Position numbers and translations under genes: made by a program
Shown: positions 52,513 to 61,386 of the stretch, piece after piece
Position numbering within the stretch: the first letter of the stretch is position 1
Layout: the number at the start of each line of letters is the position of its first letter
The notes under the pieces: generated by a model
Database searches by the model: none
Seen by the model: only the letters and a program-made list of their open reading frames with translations
Told to the model about the DNA's origin: nothing
Origin: Saccharomyces uvarum
Taxonomy: Eukaryota > Ascomycota > Saccharomycetes > Saccharomycetales > Saccharomycetaceae
Direction: 5' to 3'
DNA: 64,000 nucleotides
NCBI GenBank assembly: GCA_947243795.1
Contig: OX365940.1
Coordinates: 1 to 64,000, forward strand

Positions 52513-54174
52513 ATGATAGCAGGCAAAGAGGAATGTGTAATTCACAACCCTGAAGTGAAAACCGCAGGAAAAGAAGAGGATTACCTTGAAATCGAGAATG
52601 AAGTAGCGCTAGAGGCTGAAAACTCTTCACCGCGTAACAATAAAGAAGGAGCTTTAACAGCAATAGTTTTGACGGATTCTGAAGATGAAGTAATGAAGAC
52701 CATACAAAAATGGCAAAACCCAAACTACTTTAAATACCCATGGCAAGAGTATCTTTTCATATTTACTTGTATGATAAGTCAGTTACTAAACCAATCGGGT
52801 ACCACGCAAACTCTTTCAATTATGAATATTCTTGCAGATAGTTTTGGGTCAGATACAAACTCAAGGTCATGGCTGATGGCATCTTTCCCACTAGTTTCAG
52901 GTTCATTCATTTTAATCAGTGGTAGAATGGGTGACATATATGGGTTAAAGAATATGCTCTTGATAGGCTATGTTATGATTATTATATGGTCTTTGATTTG
53001 TGGGCTCACCAAATATTCTGGTAGCGATACTTTTTTTATTGTTAGTAGAGCTTTTCAAGGGCTAGGAATTGCATTTGTTTTACCGAACGTGCTGGGTATT
53101 ATCGGAAATGTCTATGTAGGTGGTACTTTCCGTAAGAATATTGTGATTAGTTTTATAGGCGCGATGGCGCCTATTGGTGCAACTTTGGGTTGCTTTTTTG
53201 CAGGGTTGATTGGTACTATGAACCCAAACCAGTGGCCATGGGCGTTTTACGCATACACTATAACGGCAGTCATTAATTTAATACTCTCCATATACGCCAT
53301 TCCCAATAATATACCAACAAATATCCATCAATTCTCTATGGATTGGATTGGCTCTATTTTGGGTGTAATTGGCCTTATTTTATTGAATTTAGTATGGAAT
53401 CAAGCTCCTATTTCAGGTTGGAACCAGGCTTATATTATTGTGCTTTTAATCATTTCTGTACTTTTCCTTGTCTTGTTTGGCGTTTATGAGATTCATTTTG
53501 CCAAAAGTCCGTTATTGCCGCAAGCTGTCATGAAAGACCGTCATATGATTCAAATCATGTTATCCTTGTTCTTTGGATGGGGTTCATTTGGTATCTTCAC
53601 GTTTTATTATTTTCAATTTCAGTTGAATATAAGGCACTACACACCGTTATGGGCTGGAGGTTCCTATTTTATGTTCTTGATTTGGGGCATTATTGCTGCT
53701 TTACTCGTAGGATTTTCCATTAAAAGAGTATCACCATCAGTTTTTTTGTTTTTTGCCATGATTGCATTCAATGTTGGCTCGATAATGGCTAGTGTTACAC
53801 CAGTTCATGAGACGTATTTCCGTATGCAGTTGGGGACGATGATAATTTTGAGTTTTGGAATGGATCTTTCATTCCCGGCTTCTTCCATCATCTTCAGTGA
53901 TTACTTGCCTATGGAATACCAAGGTATGGCGGGGTCATTGGTGAATACCGTTGTCAACTATTCCATGTCATTGTGTCTTGGTATGGGTGCCACAGTTGAA
54001 ATGCAGCTTGACCCAGATGGAAAACATATTCTGAACGGTTATAGAGGTGCTCAATATCTCGGAATAGGATTAGCCAGTTTGGCATGCATAATTAGCGGTC
54101 TTTACATGGTCGAATGCTTTATAAAAGATCATAGGGCGAAAGCTGTTGCTGAAGATAAGCGCAGCATGAGCTAA
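52513..54174 (+). CDS. ATR1: ATR1, MFS multidrug/boron exporter (DHA2 family)
   Basis: The product is a 553-residue plasma-membrane drug:H+ antiporter with about 14 membrane segments. It has DHA motifs SGRMGDIYGLKN (motif A) and RAFQGLGIAFVLPNVLG (motif C-like region). In S. cerevisiae Atr1 exports aminotriazole, 4-nitroquinoline oxide and boric acid. The hydrophilic N-terminal ~70 residues are acidic and poorly conserved, differing from S. cerevisiae almost completely until KWQNPNYFKYPWQEYLF. The membrane part is well conserved, and the frame is intact. Confidence 0.95.
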   Translation: MIAGKEECVIHNPEVKTAGKEEDYLEIENEVALEAENSSPRNNKEGALTAIVLTDSEDEVMKTIQKWQNPNYFKYPWQEYLFIFTCMISQLLNQSGTTQTLSIMNILADSFGSDTNSRSWLMASFPLVSGSFILISGRMGDIYGLKNMLLIGYVMIIIWSLICGLTKYSGSDTFFIVSRAFQGLGIAFVLPNVLGIIGNVYVGGTFRKNIVISFIGAMAPIGATLGCFFAGLIGTMNPNQWPWAFYAYTITAVINLILSIYAIPNNIPTNIHQFSMDWIGSILGVIGLILLNLVWNQAPISGWNQAYIIVLLIISVLFLVLFGVYEIHFAKSPLLPQAVMKDRHMIQIMLSLFFGWGSFGIFTFYYFQFQLNIRHYTPLWAGGSYFMFLIWGIIAALLVGFSIKRVSPSVFLFFAMIAFNVGSIMASVTPVHETYFRMQLGTMIILSFGMDLSFPASSIIFSDYLPMEYQGMAGSLVNTVVNYSMSLCLGMGATVEMQLDPDGKHILNGYRGAQYLGIGLASLACIISGLYMVECFIKDHRAKAVAEDKRSMS

Positions 54175-54557
54175 CGATTGGGTTATTTACAAAAATAGAT
54201 AACAGCAATTTAATAGATGTAGATCTCCTAAAGTACAAAAAGCTTCATATTCTGAAACAAAACCCAATATCTTTTTCGTCTGTTAAAGAAACCATCTTTG
54301 TTAATTATTGCTCACCGAAGTGTCCAGCTTAGTTTGGAAAACTAGTTTGAGTATTAAGTTTCACCTATTCCTTAAGAGTAAAACTTTTATTTAGTTTACA
54401 TAATACACTTAACCCATATAATCTATTATATGTTTCATTCATTCATTTTGTGCAAAGAAAAAACAAGAACAAAACCAAAAACAAAAACAAAAACAAAAAA
54501 CAAAAACGAAAACAAAAATTAAATTAAATTAAAATTAAATGGTGGTCATGATCCTTA
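54175..54557. other. Convergent region ATR1 / VAN1 with A5C repeats
   Basis: A 383-bp region with 3' ends of both genes. An (AAAAAC)n-type microsatellite runs at about 54462-54520, just downstream of VAN1. No gene. Confidence 0.6.
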
Positions 54558-56150
54558 CTATGATTGTCTCCTCTTCTCCCTTTCCCTTGTGGCGATTTCT
54601 TTCAAATCGTCGTCACTTGGTTCATAAATATGCCAAATAGTATAATGCGGTAAGCCACCAACTCTATACCCCATTTTTTTTGCCATTTTACCAAATGCTT
54701 CTGTTTCAGCGTGATTTTCAAAAGTGAATGCGGGGAACTGTACACCATTTCTGAATATTTTGGCCTTCGCTAGGATAGAAACACCCCCGACACCGTCCAA
54801 ATCGACCACTTCATTCGGATCACCTCCTGCATCTCTGATATAGGCCAAATGAACTCTCCATGTTGGATATTCTGCATAACCTTCCACAATGACATCATCT
54901 TCGTCAAGTGTTTTTGCCAAATCTAGTGCTTCTCCAGATTCCATCCAAGAATTTAAATCGTATGGTTGCTCACTATTTAAAAATGTAGGCAGCGGTCTCC
55001 AAACATTGGGGACAATAACGTCATAATTTTTACTCATCAAGTCTTGAATAACAGACCCAGGGCAAAGCTCTACATCAGCATCTCTCCAATAAACCCAAGA
55101 ATGGTATGGTTTTAAAGCATTAGCAGTCAACCAGTTTCTTGCTCTTCCCATTAATTTTCTTCTTATACCTTGAACTTTCACAGCATGTCTATCGCTAAAG
55201 CCTTGGCCAATAACTTGGCCGAAATCCTTTTGAAAGACTTGGACTGATCTAAATGGCTTATCATAATTGTCATGGAAGGGTGGTGAAAATGCCTGATGAA
55301 CACGGTTGATATAATCTTCGTCCATATATTTGAGGTATAGTTTATCGGTACCTTTAGTTTGCGAATCAATAACAGCATCAATTTCTTGAAAAATTTGAGA
55401 TAGTGTACCATTTTGTAATTGTCTTGAGTATGCTATTAATGCGTCCAATGTGGTGTCACCTTCGGAACAATCGCTGACCAAAAAGGCCAAATCGATCAGT
55501 TCGTGTGGGTAAGTCAAATTCATCAGATGCTTGAACATTAAAGGTAAGACATCTGCTGCGTTCCTTAGTGGGATGCATAAAAGAATATGGTCACGTGTTT
55601 CCAGACCATTTGGTGCACCTTCAAAATTTGTTAAGTCATATTTCTCCACGGTAGAATCCAAAAGCATGCTCATTTCCTCTTGGTACTTTTCATCATCTCC
55701 AGGGGTCAAAACTTCTGAGCCGAATTGGGTTATTAGATAATGCTGCACACCATCATCAAATTTCGAAACCACTTCTGGGTCAATATCCTCGAAATCGTAA
55801 TTATAATATTCTTCATCTTCCAGGTCTATCGTCTTATAATTTTGGGAACCCAACAATGGGTTCCCATTCTGTATAGATATACCCAACTTAATCTCTGAAA
55901 GAAATAAAATCATCAGATATAACGACAAAACAGTGATAATAATAAGGGATATGACGTTCACTGTAAGCTGAAATTTGGACGACGAAGACCGCGGCTGGTA
56001 CGTGTATTTGCCCTTCAACGACTTGGAGTCATGATGTGAACGTTTGTCCTTGCTATTATTCGAGCTACCGTTCCTTGAAATGGGCAAGCTTAGTCCATTG
56101 TCCATGGCTTTTTCTTTTATATTTGACCTTAGATTAAGAAACAAGCCCAT
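54558..56150 (-). CDS. VAN1: VAN1, Golgi mannan polymerase I subunit
   Basis: The product is 530 residues (535 in S. cerevisiae). It is a type II membrane protein: a basic cytosolic head of ~60 residues, one membrane anchor (about 62-86, VISLIIITVLSLYLMILFL), an acidic stem with DLEDEEYYNYDFEDIDPE, and a lumenal Anp1/Mnn9/Van1-family glycosyltransferase domain. The domain carries the DxD-type metal motif in YWRDADVELCPGS and a VDLDGVGGVSILAKA segment. With Mnn9 it forms M-Pol I, which extends the alpha-1,6-mannose backbone of N-glycans in the cis-Golgi. The head and stem have changed most relative to S. cerevisiae. The frame is intact. Confidence 0.96.
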   Translation of the reverse strand: MGLFLNLRSNIKEKAMDNGLSLPISRNGSSNNSKDKRSHHDSKSLKGKYTYQPRSSSSKFQLTVNVISLIIITVLSLYLMILFLSEIKLGISIQNGNPLLGSQNYKTIDLEDEEYYNYDFEDIDPEVVSKFDDGVQHYLITQFGSEVLTPGDDEKYQEEMSMLLDSTVEKYDLTNFEGAPNGLETRDHILLCIPLRNAADVLPLMFKHLMNLTYPHELIDLAFLVSDCSEGDTTLDALIAYSRQLQNGTLSQIFQEIDAVIDSQTKGTDKLYLKYMDEDYINRVHQAFSPPFHDNYDKPFRSVQVFQKDFGQVIGQGFSDRHAVKVQGIRRKLMGRARNWLTANALKPYHSWVYWRDADVELCPGSVIQDLMSKNYDVIVPNVWRPLPTFLNSEQPYDLNSWMESGEALDLAKTLDEDDVIVEGYAEYPTWRVHLAYIRDAGGDPNEVVDLDGVGGVSILAKAKIFRNGVQFPAFTFENHAETEAFGKMAKKMGYRVGGLPHYTIWHIYEPSDDDLKEIATREREKRRQS

Positions 56151-56390
56151 CCTGTGTATCGATCAGTAAGTTGGTAAGCTCGAATGACCTTCACTCCACC
56201 TTCGTGTATGCTTTTTCCCCCTTTGTTTTAACTATTTCATAAGTCCCACATTTTATTTGATTCTAAATATTTCAAGCCTTGTTTCGGTATATTCACCAAA
56301 AAAAAAAAAAAAAATTTTTCTTTTCCGGAGATAAAATTGAATACGTATTATATTAAGGAATGATTAAAATCTAGTTTTCGAAAGTAGTGA

Positions 56391-57920
56391 TTATATATTT
56401 ATATCGTTATCCGTGGCTGTGGCTGTAGGAGGGGATGTTGGGGCGTTTTCATTAGGAGTGGATAGGATGGAGAAGTTTGCAGTGGTGTCTATATTGGTTG
56501 TGTTTTGTGCCACCGGCGTGGTATTTATAGTGTCTCGTGCTGGCGCCGTGGGAGGTTCTGATTCCCCGGCCACTGTTTCCATTTGTATGCTCGACAATTC
56601 GTTTTCATCTTCACTGCTGCCCAGTATACCAAATAGATTCATATCGTCGTCGTCGCCATCCGCATTCGCGTTTATGTCTATGGTAGAAACGTTTAATGCG
56701 TTGAGGTTTGTATCGTTGTCAGTAGATTCCCTTGCGTGCTCGTTGTTTAGCAGGAGTTCTAGATCGTGGCCTTCATCTTGTTCCTTTTTCTTTCGTTGCG
56801 AAATAAGCTCTTCTTGTCGACGTTTTAGTGATTTTTGTCTTTCTTCTTTGGCCAATTGTATTTTTTCCCTCTTCAGCTTCTGGACTTTGGGTAGATTGTG
56901 CATAAACAATGTCACCGACTTGCGTAGTTGCAAATCTATGGACCTTTGTATAACTTTATGAGACTGATGCGGGTTCTTGAAAGAGTAGAGAGATTCTGAA
57001 GTTTTCAAAAATGGGTTTTTCGTTCTTTTCAATTGGTTGACCTCGAACTTAGAAACACGCTCTCTAGCCAGTTCGATCCTATACTTGGCGTACTGTTCGA
57101 TGTTTTTCTCATTGAAAGATTTCGTTATTATTGCTGTTTTCCTTTCATGAAGAGTGTTGCCCCAAATCTCCAATCGCTCGCTAGCATCAGAAGCATCAGG
57201 AAGGCGCGGCGATGGAGTGTGAGACGCTGAAGATATGCGGAAAAGACGTTTGTTTAGGTTTAGTAGAGCCCTTTCCGACTCCCCACTTTCTTTGACTATT
57301 TCTCTTTTGATAGTTTTTAGATCCGTAATTGGATGGTTGAATTCGGGTGTAAACTTGTAAGTATGATCTGGCGGGAAGTTAGGCAGCCAGCTCGGTATCA
57401 GTTTCTCCAGCGGATTAGAAGGAGGCAGCAAGACGTTGATCTCATTTTGTTGTTCTTCGATATTATTTATATCCTCCTCTTCATCGTCTTCCATATGCGA
57501 AACGGCGGTAAATGATGATGATTTAACCAGTTTTTCGTATTCTTCGGAATGTTTTGATTTGATGTGTTCTGAAATTTGAAATTGTTGGAAAAGGGAGGCA
57601 CAGTTCAGATTGAACTCCCTAAACAATAGTTTCAAATCCGCTTGAGAAACTTGCGACCTTCTTTGTAGCAGTGCCAAATTGTGTAGGTTCCGAAACATCC
57701 CGTCCATTTGGACGGCCACGAGATTTACCATCTCATCTAGAGCAAAGTTCGAAATGCAGATGTTCAACGAGTTCAATTGGAACAGGACCGATTTCTTTAG
57801 AATTTCCAGTACGGGGGCTTCTATTTCCAAGTGGCTAACTTCCGTCAAATCTGGCAGGTTCGTCAACTGGACCATGGTCTGCTTGGCACCAGAACCGCAC
57901 TCCGACGTTGCAGAAGTCAT
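56391..57920 (-). CDS. TAF8: TAF8, TFIID subunit
   Basis: The product is 509 residues (510 in S. cerevisiae). An N-terminal histone-fold domain (about 37-112; APVLEILKKSVLFQLNSLNI...QADLKLLF) pairs with Taf10 in TFIID. A proline-containing TAF8 C-terminal-type segment (LIPSWLPNFPPDHTYKFTPEF, ~170-190) follows. A Lys/Glu-rich coiled-coil-like stretch lies near 350-390 and an acidic, Thr/Asn-rich C-terminus ends the protein. Taf8 is an essential nuclear general transcription factor subunit. The long open frame on the opposite strand (56413-56961) is a shadow. Confidence 0.95.
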   Translation of the reverse strand: MTSATSECGSGAKQTMVQLTNLPDLTEVSHLEIEAPVLEILKKSVLFQLNSLNICISNFALDEMVNLVAVQMDGMFRNLHNLALLQRRSQVSQADLKLLFREFNLNCASLFQQFQISEHIKSKHSEEYEKLVKSSSFTAVSHMEDDEEEDINNIEEQQNEINVLLPPSNPLEKLIPSWLPNFPPDHTYKFTPEFNHPITDLKTIKREIVKESGESERALLNLNKRLFRISSASHTPSPRLPDASDASERLEIWGNTLHERKTAIITKSFNEKNIEQYAKYRIELARERVSKFEVNQLKRTKNPFLKTSESLYSFKNPHQSHKVIQRSIDLQLRKSVTLFMHNLPKVQKLKREKIQLAKEERQKSLKRRQEELISQRKKKEQDEGHDLELLLNNEHARESTDNDTNLNALNVSTIDINANADGDDDDMNLFGILGSSEDENELSSIQMETVAGESEPPTAPARDTINTTPVAQNTTNIDTTANFSILSTPNENAPTSPPTATATDNDINI

Positions 57921-58404
57921 TGTCCTCTATCCGTCCCTCGATTCCACACTTCTTGTTCACTTGCTTGCCTATGCTCGCCATTGCTTTTTACTTTTTTTCA
58001 TTAGAGGTCAAGATTTTCTACAATATAAGCAACGGGTAACATCCCCAAGCATGCCAGCCGGAGTTGCATCAGTACTACTGGCCGCATTCCTTGAATCACC
58101 ATTGATTACCGCAATATTCAACAAGACTACATATGCACGCGAGCCGGGCTGATGCATTTTTCTTGATATTTCGCTCCTATTTTGCAACTTATTCTATTGC
58201 AAATCTTTTTCAACTATTTTTTTTTTCGTTTATGAGGAAGCCGACGATAATATATGTTTTTTTTTTTTTTTTTTTTTTTGGTGATGAGTTTTGGAAAGAA
58301 AATGAAAAAAAAAAAAATTCTAATTATTGTCAGTGGAGTTTTGGATAGATCATCTGGCGTCTTTACGAAGTGGTCTGAATTGCATTGGAGCACGACAGTG
58401 AGCT
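57921..58404. promoter_or_regulatory. Divergent promoter TAF8 / DAT1
   Basis: A 484-bp region with a T22-class homopolymer run (about 58258-58279) and further A/T tracts close to DAT1. Dat1 itself binds oligo(dA):oligo(dT), so self-recognition is possible. No gene is seen. Confidence 0.5.
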
Positions 58405-58757
58405 ATGGCAAAAACTTTGGCACAAGGAAGGAAGCCTGGTAGCGGCAGAAAGCCAGGAAAAGGCAAGACGTTAAGAGAGGGAAGAAAGCCGGGCAGTGGT
58501 AGGAGGAGGAGGCAAGATATTGGAGGTAGAGACGCCGATGCCTCCCAACAGGATCAGGAATCGCGTCCCATCAGTTCCAGGGACATGGAGGCTGTAGACG
58601 CATTGAGAGAGTTGACGCATAGCCCGTCTTCTCACCCAGCTCATAACCCAGCAGCAGCACTGCCGCATGTAGCAGCAGCGGCCTCATTGCCTCCGTCTGT
58701 AGATTACAACCAACAGTCATTGATGGATCAGCAGTACCAATACCAATACCAATACCC

Positions 58758-58812
<55 letters not shown>

Positions 58813-59175
58813 GTGGACGTGGTTCCTCCTAAGCCGTTCATCACTCACAAGATCTTGTTGTCTTCAACAGGGCACACTGCCGGCCACCTAAACTCAAATT
58901 CGAATGCAAACCATAACCATAATCATAATTTGAACGGCGGTAACGTCAACATGAACATGAACATGAACATGAACTTTAACATAAATGGAAATAATCAAGA
59001 CTCCCTGTCTTCTTTTCTAATGGGACCCTACAACTACTTGCAACGGCCGTTCATTGTAAAACCGTACCTTGATCTGTCTGCAAGCACAGCGCCACCGAAC
59101 CAAGCACAACCGCAACCGCAAGCAACTCACATCACGAAGAGCACCGATACTACGGAGAAAAACACAACTATATGA
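58405..59175 (+). CDS. DAT1: DAT1, oligo(dA):oligo(dT)-binding protein
   Basis: The product is 256 residues (about 248 in S. cerevisiae). The N-terminal 36 residues carry three AT-hook-like G-R-K-P-G repeats (GRKPGSGRKPGK ... GRKPGSGRRRR), which Dat1 uses to bind the minor groove of dA:dT tracts. The rest is low complexity: Q-rich (a pure CAG run giving ~17 Gln at about 58757-58808), then Asn/His-rich, then a Met-Asn dipeptide repeat (NMNMNMNMN). A conserved block SSFLMGPYNYLQRPFIVKPYLDLS follows. It is nuclear. The homopeptide tracts differ in length and type from S. cerevisiae. Confidence 0.95.
58757..58808 (+). repeat. CAG microsatellite (polyglutamine) in DAT1
   Basis: An uninterrupted CAG run follows CCG and encodes ~17 Gln. 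Pure triplets suggest ongoing slippage. A separate AACATG hexanucleotide repeat (Asn-Met) lies at about 58948-58976. Confidence 0.9.
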
Positions 59176-59423
59176 CATCCATTTCAGCATACCACTAATA
59201 CGTATATGCCACATCATAACCATTTGAAAAAATTCATAGACATTATATTTATATATGTGTATTTATATGTATTTGTTTAGCAATGTATATTCAAAGCTGA
59301 TCTTTTATTCATTACTAATTCAAAATCCACTTTTTTTCCCAATTAAGCACAATTTAAAAAGAAAAAGTAGCTAGCGATTGCTTGAGTGGAAAAACAATAC
59401 AAGCACAGAAACCAAACACAAAC

Positions 59424-60311
59424 ATGGACTCCCTAGAGGCTAGACTACAGTTCATTCAGGTGCTGAAAAACTTGCAAAAAACGTTGCACAAGACAAGGGA
59501 CTCCACCACATCGTCATCGACAAGTACACCACCGTCATCGCAACCAAAATTGAACAGTGACCCCATACAGTTCTATTTAAGAAACTACAGACATCATTAT
59601 GAGGACTTCCACCAGTGTCTGTTCGATACTACCTTGAAGATGGACCCATTGGACAGATTGAATGTGGTAATATACTATATTAGAATAATAAAAAACTTGT
59701 ATCCTCACTACAGTTCCAATACCAATATCGCCAAAGTGTTGAATGAAGTGTTGCTAATGGACGTAGATCTGGTTTTTGAGCTGTGCCTGCCCTGCAACGA
59801 CTGGAAATCCCTCACAAACCTGACCAGCTGCAAGGAATTATTCCTCGACTTGTCAAGGCTAGTCAAGTTCGACACCACCATCGGGTCCACACCGTCAGAG
59901 GCCACAAATCTGGACGCAACTACCTGGTACAGCGTCAAGACAGAGAGGACCGTTCAAGACTACAAACACTCATTGCAGCGAACAGAAGCACTGCTAAAAG
60001 ATAGGGACTTGAAAAAGCTGGCTTTTTTCCACCAGTTTGATGCCGATGCTATCACCATCAACCCAGAATTACAAACGCTGCCAACAAACACAAACATTCT
60101 ATTGCACAGGATGGAGTCAGATAGAGAATCACACAAGAGATCAAAAGAAACGAGCTGGTGCATTGAAAGGCCTACCAACGACATTCTAGACGGAGCCGAA
60201 TTCCAAACGTTGTGGACGCATTTTGAAACTACTGATTCCGGGTTCGACAAGGACGACTATAGAAATATCAAGACGTTGAATGACATTGCCAAGGCATCGT
60301 ACATGTACTAA
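59424..60311 (+). CDS. CTK3: CTK3, CTDK-I complex subunit
   Basis: The product is 295 residues (296 in S. cerevisiae) from the first ATG (MDSLEARLQFIQVL); the frame opens earlier at a TTG (59382), which is not used. Ctk3 is the third subunit of the C-terminal-domain kinase I (Ctk1 kinase, Ctk2 cyclin), which phosphorylates Ser2 of the RNA polymerase II CTD. The N-terminal ~130 residues form a CID-like helical domain and the C-terminal half a coiled coil that binds Ctk1/Ctk2. Sequence is conserved along the full length. It is nuclear. Confidence 0.95.
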   Translation: MDSLEARLQFIQVLKNLQKTLHKTRDSTTSSSTSTPPSSQPKLNSDPIQFYLRNYRHHYEDFHQCLFDTTLKMDPLDRLNVVIYYIRIIKNLYPHYSSNTNIAKVLNEVLLMDVDLVFELCLPCNDWKSLTNLTSCKELFLDLSRLVKFDTTIGSTPSEATNLDATTWYSVKTERTVQDYKHSLQRTEALLKDRDLKKLAFFHQFDADAITINPELQTLPTNTNILLHRMESDRESHKRSKETSWCIERPTNDILDGAEFQTLWTHFETTDSGFDKDDYRNIKTLNDIAKASYMY

Positions 60312-60518
60312 TACCTTATAATTATATATAACGTTTATATATATATATATATATAAATGTGTGCGGGTAAAAACTAATCTCTTTTTCTCTGGATTTAGAA
60401 AAAACAAAGGCATGTTTGGAATTGGCGGCTAATTTCTCTCCGCATATATTTTCCTAAGCAATGTTTGCCACCCAATGGCATAACAATATATGAGCAACTA
60501 ACAGCATCTGTGCAATGG

Positions 60519-60556
60519 GCACTATAAACTGCCATGAGCACTATAAACTGCCATGA
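60519..60556 (+). repeat. 19-bp perfect tandem duplication
   Basis: Two identical copies of GCACTATAAACTGCCATGA lie head to tail, 200 bp after CTK3. It is probably a slippage product. Confidence 0.85.
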
Positions 60557-60578
60557 GCAAGACGGCCGTGCATTAGAA

Positions 60579-60860
60579 TCAGTCATTATCTCTTTTCACT
60601 GACACATTTAACAAGACTCTTCCAGAGAAAGGGAAATTAAGCAATTTAGGGAAATAAGGTACTTCCTCCCACCTTTTATTTCTAGACTTGTCTGCTTTAT
60701 GGATATACTGAACTCGCATTCTGGTTAATTGTACACAATGCTTACTACGCTTTTGAACTCGGACTTTGTTGAATGGACATTCCTCGAATTCACCTGCGAA
60801 ACCCCAAAAAACAACTGCTACAGATTCTTTTTGTTCTTCTTTTGAAATGATTTCACCCAT
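60579..60860 (-). CDS. Possible small ORF, 93 codons
   Basis: An ATG-started frame between CTK3 and BUL2, on the opposite strand. The predicted protein is basic with aromatic residues well spread (VAVVFWGFAGEFEECPFNKV) and looks more protein-like than most spurious frames of this length. I recognise no family and recall no S. cerevisiae gene at this position. It could be a lineage-specific or dubious ORF. Confidence 0.3.
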   Translation of the reverse strand: MGEIISKEEQKESVAVVFWGFAGEFEECPFNKVRVQKRSKHCVQLTRMRVQYIHKADKSRNKRWEEVPYFPKLLNFPFSGRVLLNVSVKRDND

Positions 60861-61386
60861 TACAGCGTCTTCACGAAATTAGTTCGGAGAAGGTGCCTGA
60901 TTACAAGTTAAGGAACAGGAAGGAAATAACTTACCATTAGCCCAAGGAAATTTCGGCAGGATTGTTACGACCACTTTTCTTCTGCAGGTAGAGGACAATG
61001 TAAATTTAACCACTCGTTGGAACCTTTACCTACTTTTGTTATACACGAAACACGGCTATGGCCTTTTCGCTTTTCCTATATATATTTAGTCGCCTCGGAT
61101 TGTTTCGCCTTATTTTTGGTTGTTAGGCCCTTCGCCTTTTTTTGTAATTTTTTATTCTTTGAGCTATCATCACCTAATAAGAAAAATTTCTAAAATTGTT
61201 CAACAAAATAAAAGATAAAAGCAAGCTTGGAAGTGTTTCTAATCCCTATCTTTGTCTATTCGCCACTAGCTAGTTTGACCCTTATCGTATTTTCAACAGA
61301 AAACAATCGTTGCCTGTTGTGGTTAACGAATTTACAGTTGAAACAGCAGCTTTGAGATATTCTCTGGGGAAAACAAAAATCTTGAA

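Larger units (their letters stand above)
60312..61386. other. CTK3 3' flank and BUL2 upstream region
   Basis: A 1.07-kb region with a TA dinucleotide run (about 60335-60355), a 19-bp tandem duplication (60519-60556) and one ATG-initiated minus-strand frame (60579-60860). The last ~300 bp, A/T-rich, are the BUL2 promoter and leader. Confidence 0.5.

Noticed and set aside
56413-56961. 182-codon plus-strand frame
   Set aside because: It is antisense to the low-complexity C-terminus of TAF8.
60861-60960. Possible short upstream exon for the 93-codon ORF (ATG followed by GTAAGT on the minus strand)
   Set aside because: The donor is not the yeast GTATGT form, and the joined frames tested run quickly into stops.
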